Assembly (NCBI GenBank): GCA_018399015.1
Contig: CP073761.1
Span: 2,790,001 to 2,854,000, forward strand
Reading direction: 5' to 3'
Length of the DNA: 64,000 nt
Origin: Cyanobium sp. M30B3
GTDB lineage: Bacteria > Cyanobacteriota > Cyanobacteriia > PCC-6307 > Cyanobiaceae
Within the stretch, counting starts at the first letter, position 1; every line of letters starts with the position of its first letter. Below, one piece after another: positions 18,172 to 30,438 of the stretch. The notes under the pieces were generated by a model. It ran no database searches and had not been told where the DNA came from. It saw only the letters and a program-made list of their open reading frames with translations. The translations under genes were made by a program, and so were the position numbers.

Positions 18172-18333
18172 ATGAACTGGACAGAGGCTGCCCAGGCCCG
18201 TCTCAAGGAGATTCCCTTTTTCGTGCGACCGGCCGTGCGCCGACGCATCGAGAGCCTGGCCGTGGAAGCCAGTCTGCAGACCATCGACGAGGCCTTCTAC
18301 GAGCAGGCCAAGGCCCGGTTCGGGCAGAAGTAG
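18172..18333 (+). CDS. Free-standing PCP-reductase-domain protein
   Basis: 53 residues from ATG 18172. MNWTEAAQARLKEIPFFVR, then RIESLAVEA, matches the PCP_red domain, found as the C-terminal tail of the light-independent protochlorophyllide reductase subunit ChlB and as short separate proteins in cyanobacteria. The domain alone has no catalytic site that I can point to; a role in protein contact is an inference. It begins 39 bp after the tRNA-Ala. Confidence 0.82.
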   Translation: MNWTEAAQARLKEIPFFVRPAVRRRIESLAVEASLQTIDEAFYEQAKARFGQK

Positions 18334-18375
18334 ACCGCTGATGGGGTAAAAGGGAAGCAACCTTGAACCTCCTTC

Positions 18376-18573
18376 ATGTCGCAGTCGAAACGCGAACAGG
18401 TGGTGAGCCACCTCCGGTACATCCGCCAGGAACTCCGGGAAATGCATCAGGGGGTGATGGACGATGGCCTGCTGCCGGAGGCCGGTGAGGTGCGTGGTGT
18501 GATGGCCCAGATGGAAGCTCTGCTGGAGCTCTTGGAGGGCAAGACCAGCCGCAAGAAGGGCAGCGAGGGCTGA
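18376..18573 (+). CDS. Conserved hypothetical helical protein, 65 aa
   Basis: Starts at ATG 18376. Charged, all-helical, with likely coiled-coil segments (SHLRYIRQELREMHQ and VMAQMEALLELLEG) and a basic tail (KTSRKKGSEG). No family recognised. It lies 42 bp after the PCP-reductase-domain gene in the same direction and upstream of a terminator, so the two may be one transcript. Confidence 0.68.
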   Translation: MSQSKREQVVSHLRYIRQELREMHQGVMDDGLLPEAGEVRGVMAQMEALLELLEGKTSRKKGSEG

Positions 18574-18668
18574 GCGGCCAGCCCGGGCCGTCAAGTCCCC
18601 ACTGGGACGCTCTCCAAAACGGCCCGCCCCCCTTGCCGCAGCAGATCCTCAGCGCTTTGCTTGCGAGG

Positions 18669-18801
18669 TCCCCATCACCCGGCCCGGGCCTTGAGCTCCG
18701 GGCTTTTTTATTGGAATCCCCTATCTGTAGCGGTCTTTTGCTGCCGAAACTCCAGAGATGGTGTAGACAGTTGTCGGCAGGGCCTGGCCGGGTGATGGGG
18801 A
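18669..18801. repeat. 16-bp inverted repeat, arms 101 bp apart
   Basis: TCCCCATCACCCGGCC (18669-18684) and its exact reverse complement (18786-18801). It brackets the intergenic stretch between the hypothetical gene and DUF565; the intrinsic terminator lies inside, and no gene does. A large stem with internal structure is possible, as is a remnant of a small palindromic element. Confidence 0.8.
18682..18709 (+). terminator. Intrinsic terminator
   Basis: GCCCGG (18682-18687), a 10-nt loop, CCGGGC (18698-18703), and six T (18704-18709). It ends the PCP-reductase-domain / hypothetical transcript. Confidence 0.8.
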
Positions 18802-18855
18802 TCACCTTTTCCTGACCCTGCCACCCCTTTCCCCGAGCAGGCAGTCCTCCGGTCG

Positions 18856-19245
18856 ATGCAATCGCCCCCCGGCATGACCTCCAGCCTGGAGCGCTCCGCC
18901 CGGCACCGGCCTCCCTTCCAGCAGACCCGCTTCCAGCGACAGCTGGTGAACGCCGGCGACCAGCTGGTGCTCTGGGCAGGCAATCCCTGGCGACGCTGGT
19001 CTCTGCAGCTGATCATCCTGCTGCTGAGCTTTTCTCTGGGCGGCGTGGTGGCCTCCATTTCCGGCCAGATCGGCCAGATCGATCCGGTGGGGGCCCTGCT
19101 GTGCGTGCTCACGATGGAGTGGGCCGTGCGGGCCCGGGGGCCACTGCGCCGGCGCCAGGGCGACCGGCTGCCGCTGCAGCTGCTGGACATGGCCCGGATC
19201 GGCCTGCTCTATGGCCTGTTGCTGGATGGCTTCAAGCTGCTGTGA
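18856..19245 (+). CDS. DUF565 / Ycf20-like membrane protein
   Basis: 129 residues from ATG 18856 (ATG 18874 is an alternative). Two or three membrane segments: [32 protein letters not shown] and [15 protein letters not shown]. The order and the GFKLL end resemble Ycf20/DUF565 proteins of cyanobacteria and plastids; the plant homologue affects non-photochemical quenching, but the function here is not shown. It converges with pyrB with a 14-bp overlap. Confidence 0.82.
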   Translation: MQSPPGMTSSLERSARHRPPFQQTRFQRQLVNAGDQLVLWAGNPWRRWSLQLIILLLSFSLGGVVASISGQIGQIDPVGALLCVLTMEWAVRARGPLRRRQGDRLPLQLLDMARIGLLYGLLLDGFKLL

Positions 19246-20254
19246 GGCCGCCCGCCAGCAGATAGAGCAGGGCCATGCGCACCGGAATGCCGTTGCGCAC
19301 CTGTTCCTCCACCAGGCTCAGCTGTGGATCCGCCAACAGAGCACCGGTGAGCTCAACGCCCTGGTTCACCGGCCCCGGATGCAACACCGGCACCGGGCGG
19401 CCGCACAGCGCCAGTTGCCCATGGCTCAGCCCGTACTGGGCGTGATAGCTGGCCAGGGAGGTGAGCAGATGCTGGTGCATGCGCTCCTTCTGCAGCCGCA
19501 ATGTCATCACCGCATCGGCGCCGGGCAGGGCCTCCTCCAGGCTGCGCACCAGCCGCACCGGGCCGCGCTGGGCCACGGGGTCGCGGCTCTGGCCAGGCGG
19601 CGGGGCCAGCACGAAATCGGCGAAGGCCTCCGGCAGCAGGGTGGGCGGACCACAGAGCACCACCTCCGCCCCGCAGGCGGTGAGGGCCCAGAGGTTGGAG
19701 CGGGCCACCCGGGAGTGCAGCACATCGCCCACGATCACCACCCGCTTGCCGCGCAGGGCCTCGGGCGTGGGTGCCTCGGGACTGAAATGGCGGGCCAGGG
19801 TGAACAGATCCAGCAGCCCCTGGCTGGGGTGGCTGTGCAGTCCATCGCCGGCATTGAGCACCGCCACCCGCTCACCGGCAGCGTCCAGCTGCTCCGCCAG
19901 GCTCTGGGGCACGCCGGCGCAGCGGTGGCGCACCACCAGCAGTTCGGCCCCCATCGCCACATAGGTGCGGGCGGTGTCGAGCAGGCTCTCGCCCTTGCTC
20001 AGGGAACTGGACGACGGCGCGAAATTCTGGACATCGGCCGAGAGCCGCTTGGCCGCCAGCTCGAAGCTGCTGCGGGTGCGGGTGCTGGGTTCAAAGAACA
20101 GGCTGGTCATCAGCCGGCCCTGCAGGGCCGGCAGCTTGCGCGCGCCAGCGGTGGGCATCACCCGGAAACGCTGGGCCAGCTCCAGCACGGTGGCGAAGTC
20201 CGCGAGCGAGAAGGCCGCCAGATCGATCACATGGCGGTGACTCCAGTTGCTCAA
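19232..20254 (-). CDS. pyrB: Aspartate carbamoyltransferase catalytic chain
   Basis: 340 residues. It condenses carbamoyl phosphate with aspartate, the committed step of pyrimidine synthesis. [19 protein letters not shown] contains the carbamoyl-phosphate STRTR motif; HPSQGLLDL and the C-terminal [11 protein letters not shown] are family hallmarks. Cytoplasmic trimer; no regulatory chain gene is nearby. Confidence 0.96.
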   Translation of the reverse strand: MSNWSHRHVIDLAAFSLADFATVLELAQRFRVMPTAGARKLPALQGRLMTSLFFEPSTRTRSSFELAAKRLSADVQNFAPSSSSLSKGESLLDTARTYVAMGAELLVVRHRCAGVPQSLAEQLDAAGERVAVLNAGDGLHSHPSQGLLDLFTLARHFSPEAPTPEALRGKRVVIVGDVLHSRVARSNLWALTACGAEVVLCGPPTLLPEAFADFVLAPPPGQSRDPVAQRGPVRLVRSLEEALPGADAVMTLRLQKERMHQHLLTSLASYHAQYGLSHGQLALCGRPVPVLHPGPVNQGVELTGALLADPQLSLVEEQVRNGIPVRMALLYLLAGGLTAA

Positions 20255-20280
20255 GGCACGCCGGTGGGAACAGCTGCAGG

Positions 20281-20940
20281 CTAGTGGGAGGGGCTGCCCC
20301 AGGCACCCTCGGGGGCCGCCGGCTGGCGGTCGCCCCGGGCCCGGCGGCTCACACTGCGGCTGGCCCGCAGGTACCAGCGCCAGGGCAGCTCCTGGCCCCG
20401 GCTGATGCCGATGCGGCTGGTCTGGACCAGATCGCCGGGGCCGAGGCCGGCGAGGTGTTCCGGGCGTGGCGCCAGCCAGAGCCCCTGTGCGGGATCGGCT
20501 GGCCGGCCGTCAGCGCCGCGATCGATGCCGAAGCGCCGCGCCAGCAGCGCCGGGCCGGCCGCCACCCGTCCATCCTCGCCGGGCAGTGCTGCGGCCCGCA
20601 GCAACACGCCGTTGGCCCACCCGGCGCGATCGGTCACCACATTCACGCAGTGGTGAATGCCGTAACTCACATAAACATAAAACCGCCCTGGCTCGCCAAA
20701 CAGCGTTTCGTTGCTGGGGGAGCGGCGGCGATAGCCGTGGCAGGCGGGCTCCTCCTGGGAATACGCCTCCGTCTCCACAATCACCCCCCAGAGCAGCTCG
20801 CCAGTGGTTTGGCGTTTCACCAGCAGGCAGCCGATCAGCTCGGGGGCGACCTGCTCGGCGGGCCGGCGGAAAAAGCTGCGGGGGAGGGCGGGTGGTGTCC
20901 GGCCGTGACCCAAGGCGCAACGCCGCCGCTGACAAGGCAT
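20281..20940 (-). CDS. 3-methyladenine DNA glycosylase (AAG/MPG family)
   Basis: 219 residues. Removes alkylated purines from DNA. The family core runs from [10 protein letters not shown] through [17 protein letters not shown] (the catalytic Glu lies in ETEAY) to the [19 protein letters not shown] strand and VLLRAA. About 20 N-terminal and 20 C-terminal residues are not conserved, so a later start is possible. It lies 26 bp upstream of pyrB on the same strand. Confidence 0.92.
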   Translation of the reverse strand: MPCQRRRCALGHGRTPPALPRSFFRRPAEQVAPELIGCLLVKRQTTGELLWGVIVETEAYSQEEPACHGYRRRSPSNETLFGEPGRFYVYVSYGIHHCVNVVTDRAGWANGVLLRAAALPGEDGRVAAGPALLARRFGIDRGADGRPADPAQGLWLAPRPEHLAGLGPGDLVQTSRIGISRGQELPWRWYLRASRSVSRRARGDRQPAAPEGAWGSPSH

Positions 20941-21010
20941 TCGCGACTATCCTCCAGGCAATGGACAATGGGCGCATGACCAGCATCCACGACACGGAGG
21001 CCTGAGGTCC

Positions 21011-21148
21011 ATGGAAAGCGGTGGTTTCAACCTGGGCACCGTGCTGGTGTTCGGCAGTGGCCTGTTCGTGCTGGCCACCCTGTTCTTCGGCACCAAGGGG
21101 GGCTACTACGACACGGACGACTACGACGGCAACGGCACGGCCCACTGA
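21011..21148 (+). CDS. Small single-span membrane protein, 45 aa
   Basis: ATG 21011 to TGA 21146-21148. One membrane helix (TVLVFGSGLFVLATLFFG) followed by a short tail rich in Gly, Tyr and Asp (GGYYDTDDYDGNGTAH). The size and layout resemble small subunits of thylakoid complexes, but it is not recognised as any named Psb, Psa, Pet or Ndh subunit. Between the glycosylase and the DUF6679-like gene, both on the other strand. Confidence 0.68.
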   Translation: MESGGFNLGTVLVFGSGLFVLATLFFGTKGGYYDTDDYDGNGTAH

Positions 21149-21169
21149 ACCGGGCCCTGAATCGGCCCC

Positions 21170-21460
21170 TCAACCGCTGAGGCGCTCGGCCTCCGGGCAG
21201 TCATCGGCGGTGGGCAGCTCCTCACCCGGGCTGCGGCACACATAGGAGAGGCGCGTGCTCACGGCACCGATCGAATCGAGCCGCACACTCTCTTCCCAGC
21301 TGTGGCTCTCGTCGTCGTCCTCGGCGTCGTAGCGCAGGGTGACCAGATCGCCCTCGATCTCCACCACCAGCGCCTCCTCGATCCAGCGCTGCTGGTCGCG
21401 CAGAAACACCCACACCGGACGGCGCTCCGCATGGAACTGATAGAGCTTGCGGTGCAGCAT
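21170..21460 (-). CDS. Conserved cyanobacterial protein (DUF6679-like)
   Basis: 96 residues from ATG 21460. It starts MLHRKLYQF, then PVWVFLRDQQRWIEEA and GDLVTLRYDAEDDDE, with a C-terminal RLSYVCRSP. It looks like a small beta-barrel-type soluble protein of cyanobacteria; the DUF6679 name is from memory. The frame is open further upstream to 22270 but that part is antisense to the creatininase gene. Confidence 0.75.
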   Translation of the reverse strand: MLHRKLYQFHAERRPVWVFLRDQQRWIEEALVVEIEGDLVTLRYDAEDDDESHSWEESVRLDSIGAVSTRLSYVCRSPGEELPTADDCPEAERLSG

Positions 21461-21574
21461 GGGCGCCACGGGCTCAGCTCGCTCATTGAACTCTAGGCAG
21501 CACCCGGCCGGGTGCCGCTGTTCAGAATGATCCGTTGGCGCCAGCCCGTCATCCCGCTCCCCATCCCGCCCGCC

Positions 21575-22357
21575 ATGGCCTGCGACACCGAAGCGATCCG
21601 CCTGCAGCTGCGCAGCTGGCCTGAGGTGGAGGACTACCTCAGCCACTGCAAGGGGGTGATCGTGCCCCTGGGTTCCACGGAACAGCACGGGCCCACCGGC
21701 GCCATCGGCACCGACGCCCTCACCGCCGAGGCCGTGGCCCTGGAGGTGGGTCGCCGCAGCGGTGTGCTGGTGACCCCCGCCCAGGCCTTCGGCATGGCGG
21801 AGCACCACCTGGGTTTCGCCGGCACGATCAGCCTGCAGCCGGCCACCCTGCTGGCGGTGGTGCACGACCTGGTGCTGTCCCTGGCAGGCCATGGCTTCGA
21901 GCGGGTCTTCTTCATCAACGGCCATGGCGGCAACATCGCCACCACCAAGGCCGCCTTTGCCCAGGCCTACGCCAGCGCCGCCATCCGCGGGCTGCCCCAG
22001 GCGGGTCGGCTGCGCTGCCGCCTGGCCAACTGGTTCATGGCCGGGGCAGCGATGAACCTGGCCCGCGAGCTCTATGGCGATCGGGAAGGGCACCACGCCA
22101 CCCCCAGTGAAATCGCCGTCACCCTGCACCTCGAACCAAGCCTGCTGGCCAAGCAGCGTCCCCTGCCCGAACCGGCACCCGCCGGCCCGATCCACGGCCC
22201 GGCGGACTTCCGCCGCCGCCACCCCGATGGTCGGATGGGCTCCGACCCCTATCTGGCCCAGCCAGACCATGGCGCCCGCTTCCTGGACGTGGCCGCCACG
22301 GCGCTCAGCCAGGATCTGCAGCGCTTCCTGGCCGAGGATGCCGACGGGCCGGCCTGA
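21575..22357 (+). CDS. Creatininase-family amidohydrolase
   Basis: 260 residues from ATG 21575; ATG 21527 is an alternative. Metal-dependent amidohydrolase fold: PLGSTEQHGP (metal ligands Glu and His), IGTDALTAEAVA (Asp), FINGHGGNIATT, and HHATPSEIA with the catalytic-region Glu. The family includes creatininase and cyclic-amide hydrolases; the physiological substrate in cyanobacteria is unknown. It lies 49 bp before gatC. Confidence 0.88.
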   Translation: MACDTEAIRLQLRSWPEVEDYLSHCKGVIVPLGSTEQHGPTGAIGTDALTAEAVALEVGRRSGVLVTPAQAFGMAEHHLGFAGTISLQPATLLAVVHDLVLSLAGHGFERVFFINGHGGNIATTKAAFAQAYASAAIRGLPQAGRLRCRLANWFMAGAAMNLARELYGDREGHHATPSEIAVTLHLEPSLLAKQRPLPEPAPAGPIHGPADFRRRHPDGRMGSDPYLAQPDHGARFLDVAATALSQDLQRFLAEDADGPA

Positions 22358-22406
22358 GCCACTGGAGCGCTAGCTTCAGGCCTCCCTCTCCCCCCCAGGC
22401 TGCCGG

Positions 22407-22706
22407 ATGAGCAAGATCAGCGCCGAGGACGTGCGCAAGGTGGCCCATCTGGCCCGCCTTGACCTACCTGAGGAGAAGATCGCCACCTACACCGGCCAGC
22501 TGGAGCGGATCCTGGAGTATGTGGCCCACCTGGAAGCGGTGGACACCGAAGGGGTCCCTCCCACCACCCGGGCCGTGGAAGTGGTGAACGTGACCCGGGA
22601 CGACCGGATCGAGCCCACCCCCGTGCGCGAGCGGCTGCTGGATCTTGCGCCCCAGCGGGAGGGGGATTTCTTCCGGGTGCCCCGCATCCTCGGCGAGCAG
22701 GGTTGA
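22407..22706 (+). CDS. gatC: Glu-tRNA(Gln)/Asp-tRNA(Asn) amidotransferase subunit C
   Basis: 99 residues. The small subunit of GatCAB, which converts Glu-tRNA(Gln) to Gln-tRNA(Gln). [18 protein letters not shown], then [22 protein letters not shown], then RDDRIEPT, are all family landmarks; the end [20 protein letters not shown] is typical. GatA and GatB are elsewhere. Confidence 0.94.
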   Translation: MSKISAEDVRKVAHLARLDLPEEKIATYTGQLERILEYVAHLEAVDTEGVPPTTRAVEVVNVTRDDRIEPTPVRERLLDLAPQREGDFFRVPRILGEQG

Positions 22707-22712
22707 GCCGGC

Positions 22713-23702
22713 TCAGCGCTGGGGCGAGACCGCCGTGCGGTGCAGCAGGTGCAACACCCGGCGGCGGGCTGGGCGGGACGGCATCAGGGCAGCCAGAGGC
22801 CGCAGTTTGCTGCGACGCTTCTTGTGGCTGCGCACCCCCAGCAGGATGTCGTAGAGGAAGTTGAAACCATCGCTGCGGGATTCAAACAATCCCAGCCGCT
22901 GCGGAGATCCCTTGGCATCGAGGAGATGCTTGGTGGCGTGGTAGGCGGGCTGGTACTCAAACCAGGGGATGGAGGGCCAGAGATGGTGCACCAGGTGATA
23001 GTTCTGACCCATGATCAGCAGGTTCATCAAGCGGCCGGGATACACCCGGGCGTTGTGCCAGCGGTTGCGTGACTGGAAGGGGCGGTGGGGCAGATAGTCG
23101 AAGAACAGGCCCAGGGTCACACCCACCATCAGGGCCGGGGCAAACCAACAGTTGAACACAAACGGCAGAAATTCATAGCGCGCCGCAGCAATCACGATGG
23201 CAATGAATACACCGCGGGCAATCCCCCACTCCAATAGCTCATAGCGGCGCCAGAGGCGGCGGCGGAAGAAGAAAACCTCGTGATAAAAAAAGCGAGGTGC
23301 GATCAGCCAGAGAGGGCCGAAGGTGCTCACGATGTGATCAGGATCGTTCTTCGGATCGTTCACATGGGCGTGGTGTTGCAGATGCACCCGGGTGAACACC
23401 GGGAAGGAGAAGCCCAGCAAAAGAGCTGCCCCATGGCCCATGAAGGCGTTCCAGAAGCGGTTGGGGTGGGCGGCGTTGTGGCAGGCGTCGTGGATCACCG
23501 TGCCCTCCAGATGGAGCGCCAGGAACCCGGTGAGCAGCAGCACCGGCAGGGGCCACTGGGCCACGAACCAGCCCCAGATGGTGAGGCCGGCCAGGCCGTA
23601 GCCGATCAGGAACAGCCCCACCGTGGGGTTCCAGGGCCCTGGGGGATCGAGGAACTCCCGGGGCACCGAGCGGGATGGGGCTGCAACCGAAGCCTGAGAC
23701 AT
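22713..23702 (-). CDS. crtR: Beta-carotene hydroxylase (fatty-acid-desaturase-type)
   Basis: 329 residues. It hydroxylates beta-carotene rings to make zeaxanthin; membrane-bound di-iron enzyme. The three histidine boxes are present: HDACH (71-75), HLQHH (107-111), and HHLWPSIPW late in the protein near NYHLVH. Membrane helices surround them. Leftward gene, converging with gatC with a 6-bp gap. Confidence 0.92.
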   Translation of the reverse strand: MSQASVAAPSRSVPREFLDPPGPWNPTVGLFLIGYGLAGLTIWGWFVAQWPLPVLLLTGFLALHLEGTVIHDACHNAAHPNRFWNAFMGHGAALLLGFSFPVFTRVHLQHHAHVNDPKNDPDHIVSTFGPLWLIAPRFFYHEVFFFRRRLWRRYELLEWGIARGVFIAIVIAAARYEFLPFVFNCWFAPALMVGVTLGLFFDYLPHRPFQSRNRWHNARVYPGRLMNLLIMGQNYHLVHHLWPSIPWFEYQPAYHATKHLLDAKGSPQRLGLFESRSDGFNFLYDILLGVRSHKKRRSKLRPLAALMPSRPARRRVLHLLHRTAVSPQR

Positions 23703-23787
23703 GGAGCCGGTGAAGCCGCCGAGGCCGAAACGACATGCAACTTAGGCAAGGCGCTGATCCCGGCGGGAGAGCAGCCCCCCAAGCCCA

Positions 23788-23869
23788 TGCCCACCGGGGG
23801 ACTTGAACCCCCACGACCGAAGCCACTGGTACCTAAAACCAGCGCGTCTACCAATTCCGCCAGGTGGGC
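23788..23869 (-). tRNA. tRNA-Leu (anticodon UAG)
   Basis: 82 nt. Class II tRNA with a variable arm (GGCTTCGGTC region). Acceptor GCCCACC/GGTGGGC, anticodon TAG at 23835-23833, T arm GGTTCAAGT. 3' CCA is not encoded. Confidence 0.96.
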
Positions 23870-23915
23870 AGCAGCTGAACTCTAGGCATCGCCCCAGAAT
23901 GGGGCCCATCCGCTG

Positions 23916-24584
23916 ATGGCCATGCTGGCGACTCTGGGAGGTGCTCTCGCCCTGGTGATCGGCCTGGCGGTGCTGCTGCTGCCCCTGTTGCTGCCGGAGC
24001 TGAGTCGGGCCCGCGATGCCGTGTGGGGTGCGGTGGTGCTGCTGCTGGGTCTGGTGCTGGTGACCAGCGCCGAGCGGCTGCGGGGGGCACCGATGCTGGG
24101 CGTGCTCTGCGGCGGCCTGCTGATCGGCCGGCTGAGCGTGGAGGTGGCCCAGTCGCGCTGGCGCCAGCTGAGTGACCAGGAGCAGCAGCGGCTCTGGTCG
24201 CCGGAACGCTGGCAGACCGCCCTTCAGCAGTTCAGCGCCACCACCGCCCGGCTGCCCGCGCTGGTGGTGCAGGCCAGCCAGGGCCTGCTGGAGTGGCTTC
24301 AGGAACGCAGGCAGCCCAAGGTGAGCGGCAAGCGCTGGGTGCGTCCGGAGCCCACAGCCGAACTTCAGTCCCAACCCCAGCCCGAAGCCCAGCCCAAAGC
24401 CCAGGCCGAATCGGATTCCGGCCTCGAGCAGCCCACGGAGCCTGGGATCGCGGAGGATGGGAAGGATGGGTGCGTCGGGGGGGCGGCAGCGGCTGCGGTG
24501 GTGGCGTCGTTCGACGAGATCGACGAGCTGATCAGCGCCGCCAGTGGGGAGGCGTCACCAGCCCCCACCAGCGAGGCGGGATAA
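23916..24584 (+). CDS. Ycf66-like membrane protein
   Basis: 222 residues from ATG 23916 (ATG 23922 is possible). The first about 85 residues contain two to three membrane helices and resemble the Ycf66 N-terminal domain of cyanobacteria and plastids (for example LLPLLLPELSRARDAVWGAV). The C-terminal half is hydrophilic and low-complexity, with a Gln-Pro repeat (PQPEAQPKAQAES) and an acidic end. Function is unknown in the family. It lies 24 bp upstream of ileS. Confidence 0.72.
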   Translation: MAMLATLGGALALVIGLAVLLLPLLLPELSRARDAVWGAVVLLLGLVLVTSAERLRGAPMLGVLCGGLLIGRLSVEVAQSRWRQLSDQEQQRLWSPERWQTALQQFSATTARLPALVVQASQGLLEWLQERRQPKVSGKRWVRPEPTAELQSQPQPEAQPKAQAESDSGLEQPTEPGIAEDGKDGCVGGAAAAAVVASFDEIDELISAASGEASPAPTSEAG

Positions 24585-24608
24585 TCGCCCCTTGCTGCCT
24601 CCGGCGCC

Positions 24609-27611
<3,003 letters not shown>

Positions 27612-27612
27612 G

Positions 27613-28152
27613 GTGGCTCACCCCGTCAGCGCCACTGAGCTGATCCGGCAGCTGAAGCTGCTGCCCCACCCGGAAGGCGGCCACTACCGCGAGACCCACC
27701 GGGCCAGCCTCACGCTGCCGACCCCCTGGGGGCCGCGCTCGGCCAGTACCGCCATTCACTACCTGCTCCAAGCCGAGGAGTGGTCGTGCTGGCACCGGAT
27801 CCGCTCCGATGAGGGCTGGCATCACCATGGCGGCGGCCCCCTGCTGCTGTACGAAGTCAGTCCAGATGGCAGGGCAGGGCTCTGCCGGCTGGGGCTGGAT
27901 CTGGCGGCCGGTGAGCGTCCCCAGCACGTGGTGGCCGCCGGCAGCTGGTTCGCGGCCACCCCAGCCCCCGGCAGCGCCTGGAGTCTGTTGAGCTGCACGG
28001 TGGCACCGGGCTTCGACTTCGCCGATTTCGAGCTGGCCAGCGCCGCCCAGATGGCCGGCGGCAGGGCGGCGCTCGAGGCCCTCTGCCCCCACTGGCGCCG
28101 CTATCTGGCTGAATCCCCGGGGCAAGCCCAGGCGCACTCAGAGCCAGGCTGA
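27613..28152 (+). CDS. Cupin-family protein (DUF985)
   Basis: 179 residues with a GTG start 1 bp after ileS. LPHPEGGHYRETHR, then STAIHYLL, WHRIRSDEGWHHHGGGPLLL and AAGSWFAA give the DUF985 cupin pattern, with the histidine cluster as likely metal or ligand site. Cupins of this group bind nucleotide sugars or small ligands, but no activity is assigned. Its end overlaps the next gene on the other strand by 15 bp. Confidence 0.82.
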   Translation: MAHPVSATELIRQLKLLPHPEGGHYRETHRASLTLPTPWGPRSASTAIHYLLQAEEWSCWHRIRSDEGWHHHGGGPLLLYEVSPDGRAGLCRLGLDLAAGERPQHVVAAGSWFAATPAPGSAWSLLSCTVAPGFDFADFELASAAQMAGGRAALEALCPHWRRYLAESPGQAQAHSEPG

Positions 28153-28455
28153 GGGCTGCAGATAGGCCTGCGGATCGCTGCCGGCGGCCAGCACCTGCTC
28201 CGCCGCAGGATTGAGCGGGCCAGCCAGCAACTCGGCCGTGCGCAGCTCCACCCCCTCGGGCAGCACCTGCTGATCCGGATCGAAGCCGGTGGGGTGGGTG
28301 GTGCTGCTGGAGAAGCCCCGGAAGATCAGCAGCTCGTAGGGCTCCTCAGCCGCGCCAGCGGGGGCGACGCCACCGCGCAGGCGCAGCACCCGGTCGGGGC
28401 GGCCGCGGCTGATCGCCTCCAGTCCGGCCAGCAGATCGTTGGCGGATGGTTGCAT
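28138..28455 (-). CDS. Conserved hypothetical protein, 105 aa
   Basis: ATG 28455 overlaps the stop of the DUF3177 gene by one base (TGATG), so the pair is translationally linked. Soluble, with the segment LLIFRGFSSSTTHPTGFDPD as the most distinctive part, and an Asn/Pro-rich C terminus. Not recognised as a named family. It may belong to a small family of picocyanobacterial proteins that travel with DUF3177. Confidence 0.72.
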   Translation of the reverse strand: MQPSANDLLAGLEAISRGRPDRVLRLRGGVAPAGAAEEPYELLIFRGFSSSTTHPTGFDPDQQVLPEGVELRTAELLAGPLNPAAEQVLAAGSDPQAYLQPSAWL

Positions 28456-29072
28456 CAGAACTCCCCGGCCACCCGACCGAACTTGGGCAGACGCACCAGC
28501 AGCCACTGCAGCAGGCCCACCACGTAGGCCAGCAGGCCCACGTAGCCGATGAAGGCGGCCACGGCCGGCGTCCACTGGCCACCGAACACGAAGTCGAACA
28601 CCGTTTCCAGGTGCTGGTGCAGTGCAGACGGCGGCTGCAGCCACACCGCACAACGGGGGCTGTCCATGCGGGCGGCCGCCATGCAGCCGAGGGCGGTGGC
28701 AGCGAGGGCGGCGCCACTCACCGCCCAGAAGCTCACCCCCCAGCGCCAGATGCGCAGTGTGAGGGGCAGGGGGCGCCAGGGCGGCAGGTCGGCGAGTTCC
28801 TCATTCAGATCCACCCAGAACCACAGGCTCAGCACCACCAGCAACGGCGCCAGCACCAGCAGCACGAAGCCGATCGGGCGGCGGTCGCTGAGCAGCAGAT
28901 CGGCGATCAGCAGCAGGCTGGCCACCTTCCAGTAGATCGAGAGCAGGCGCACCAGCGCCGCCTCCCGCTTCATCGCCGCCCACACCAGCAGCACCAGGGG
29001 CACCCCCACGGTGAACAACACCGCGACGTGCAGGGCGATCCACACCAGGGATCGATAGAGCGGGTCCGGCAC
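28455..29072 (-). CDS. DUF3177 family membrane protein
   Basis: 205 residues, about five membrane helices in this order: LVWIALHVAVLFTVGVPLVL, then two paired helices near residues 45-90, one near 115-135, and AAFIGYVGLLAYVVGLLQWLL at the end. It matches my recollection of the cyanobacterial DUF3177 family; function unknown. Divergent from the FIST gene. Confidence 0.78.
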   Translation of the reverse strand: MPDPLYRSLVWIALHVAVLFTVGVPLVLLVWAAMKREAALVRLLSIYWKVASLLLIADLLLSDRRPIGFVLLVLAPLLVVLSLWFWVDLNEELADLPPWRPLPLTLRIWRWGVSFWAVSGAALAATALGCMAAARMDSPRCAVWLQPPSALHQHLETVFDFVFGGQWTPAVAAFIGYVGLLAYVVGLLQWLLVRLPKFGRVAGEF

Positions 29073-29133
29073 GGCTGGGGGTACGGGAAGTCGCCATTAT
29101 CCGCACGCCACCGCAGGCGATAGGGTCCAGGTC

Positions 29134-30438
29134 ATGGCTGCATTCCCCCTGCCCGACTGGCTCAGGCGTCCCGCCGCCGCACCCCAGGCCTGGTGCCGCA
29201 CCGCCCTGGCCAGCGAACCCTCGCTGGAAGCCTGTGTGGACGCCGTCCAGAAGCAGCTCGGCGGCGCTGAAGCGGCCGACCTGGCCGTGGTGTTCGTGTC
29301 GGCGAGCTTCGCCAGTGACCTGCCCCGCCTGCTGCCCCTGTTGCGCCAGCGGCTTGAGGCCAGCCACTGGCTGGGCTGCGTGGCCGGCGGCGTGATCGGC
29401 ACGGTGCCCCAGCAGCCGCCCCGGGAGCTGGAGCAGCAGCCGGCCCTGAGCGTGGCCCTGCTGCGCCTGCCCGGCGCCCGGATCCAGCCCTTCGCGATTG
29501 CACCCGACAGCTGGCCGGATCTGGACGGTCCGGCCGATCCCTGGCGGGCGCTGGTGGGGGCTGCCGCCACCAGCAACCACCACTCGATGCTGCTGCTGAT
29601 CGATCCGGGCTGCGAGGGCATCAACGACCTGATCGCAGGTCTGGATTACGCCTGCCCGGCAGCGGTGAAGCTGGGGGGCATCGCCTGTCCCCACAGCGCC
29701 CCGCACCACTCCCTGCTGTTCGACCAGGGGGTGTGCGGTGGCGCCGTGGGCTGCCTGATCGATGGCGCCTGGGGCCTCGATCCGGTGGTGGCCCAGGGCT
29801 GCCGGCCGATCGGGCCGGTGTTCGAGGTGGAGCAGGCCGAGCGCAACGTGGTGCTGGAGGTGAGCGTCGGCAACCAGCGCCAGTCCCCTGTGGCGGCCCT
29901 GCAGGCGATCCTCACCGACCTCACCCCCCAGGAACGGGAGCTGGTGAAGAACTCCCTGTTCCTGGGGGTGGGCCGCAACAGTTTCAGCCTGGAGCCGGGC
30001 CAGGAGGAGCAGGCCTCGGCGTTCCTGGTGCGCAACCTGGTGGGGGTCGATCCCCGCAACGGAGCCGTGGCCGTGGCCGAGCGGATGCGCGTGGGCCAGC
30101 AGGTGCAGTTCCAGCTGCGCGATGGCGCCACCTCCAGCCAGGAGCTGCGCCAGTTGCTGCGCCGCCAGCAGCAGGCGCGGCCTGCGCCCCTGGCGGGCCT
30201 GCTGTTCGCCTGCCTGGGGCGGGGCAGGGGGCTCTACGGCCACGCCGACGGGGACGTGGGCGTGTGCCGGGAGCTGTTCGGCGATCTGCCGGTGGCCGGT
30301 GCCTTCTGCAACGGCGAAGTGGGTCCGGTGGCCGGTGCCACCCACCTGCATGGCTACACCGCCAGCTGGGCCTTCGTGGTGCCCCGTGAGCTGCCTGAAC
30401 AGGCCCCGCCCGGCGTACCCGCCAACGCACCCGCCTGA
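29134..30438 (+). CDS. FIST-domain (FIST_N / FIST_C) protein
   Basis: 434 residues. The FIST module is a small-ligand sensory domain; here it stands alone with no histidine kinase or GGDEF partner. The N-terminal half (about 35-235) carries [20 protein letters not shown] and KLGGIACPH; the C-terminal half (about 240-400) carries LFLGVGR and [13 protein letters not shown] with HLHGYTAS. The stop overlaps the trmB start by 1 bp (TGATG). Confidence 0.85.
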   Translation: MAAFPLPDWLRRPAAAPQAWCRTALASEPSLEACVDAVQKQLGGAEAADLAVVFVSASFASDLPRLLPLLRQRLEASHWLGCVAGGVIGTVPQQPPRELEQQPALSVALLRLPGARIQPFAIAPDSWPDLDGPADPWRALVGAAATSNHHSMLLLIDPGCEGINDLIAGLDYACPAAVKLGGIACPHSAPHHSLLFDQGVCGGAVGCLIDGAWGLDPVVAQGCRPIGPVFEVEQAERNVVLEVSVGNQRQSPVAALQAILTDLTPQERELVKNSLFLGVGRNSFSLEPGQEEQASAFLVRNLVGVDPRNGAVAVAERMRVGQQVQFQLRDGATSSQELRQLLRRQQQARPAPLAGLLFACLGRGRGLYGHADGDVGVCRELFGDLPVAGAFCNGEVGPVAGATHLHGYTASWAFVVPRELPEQAPPGVPANAPA

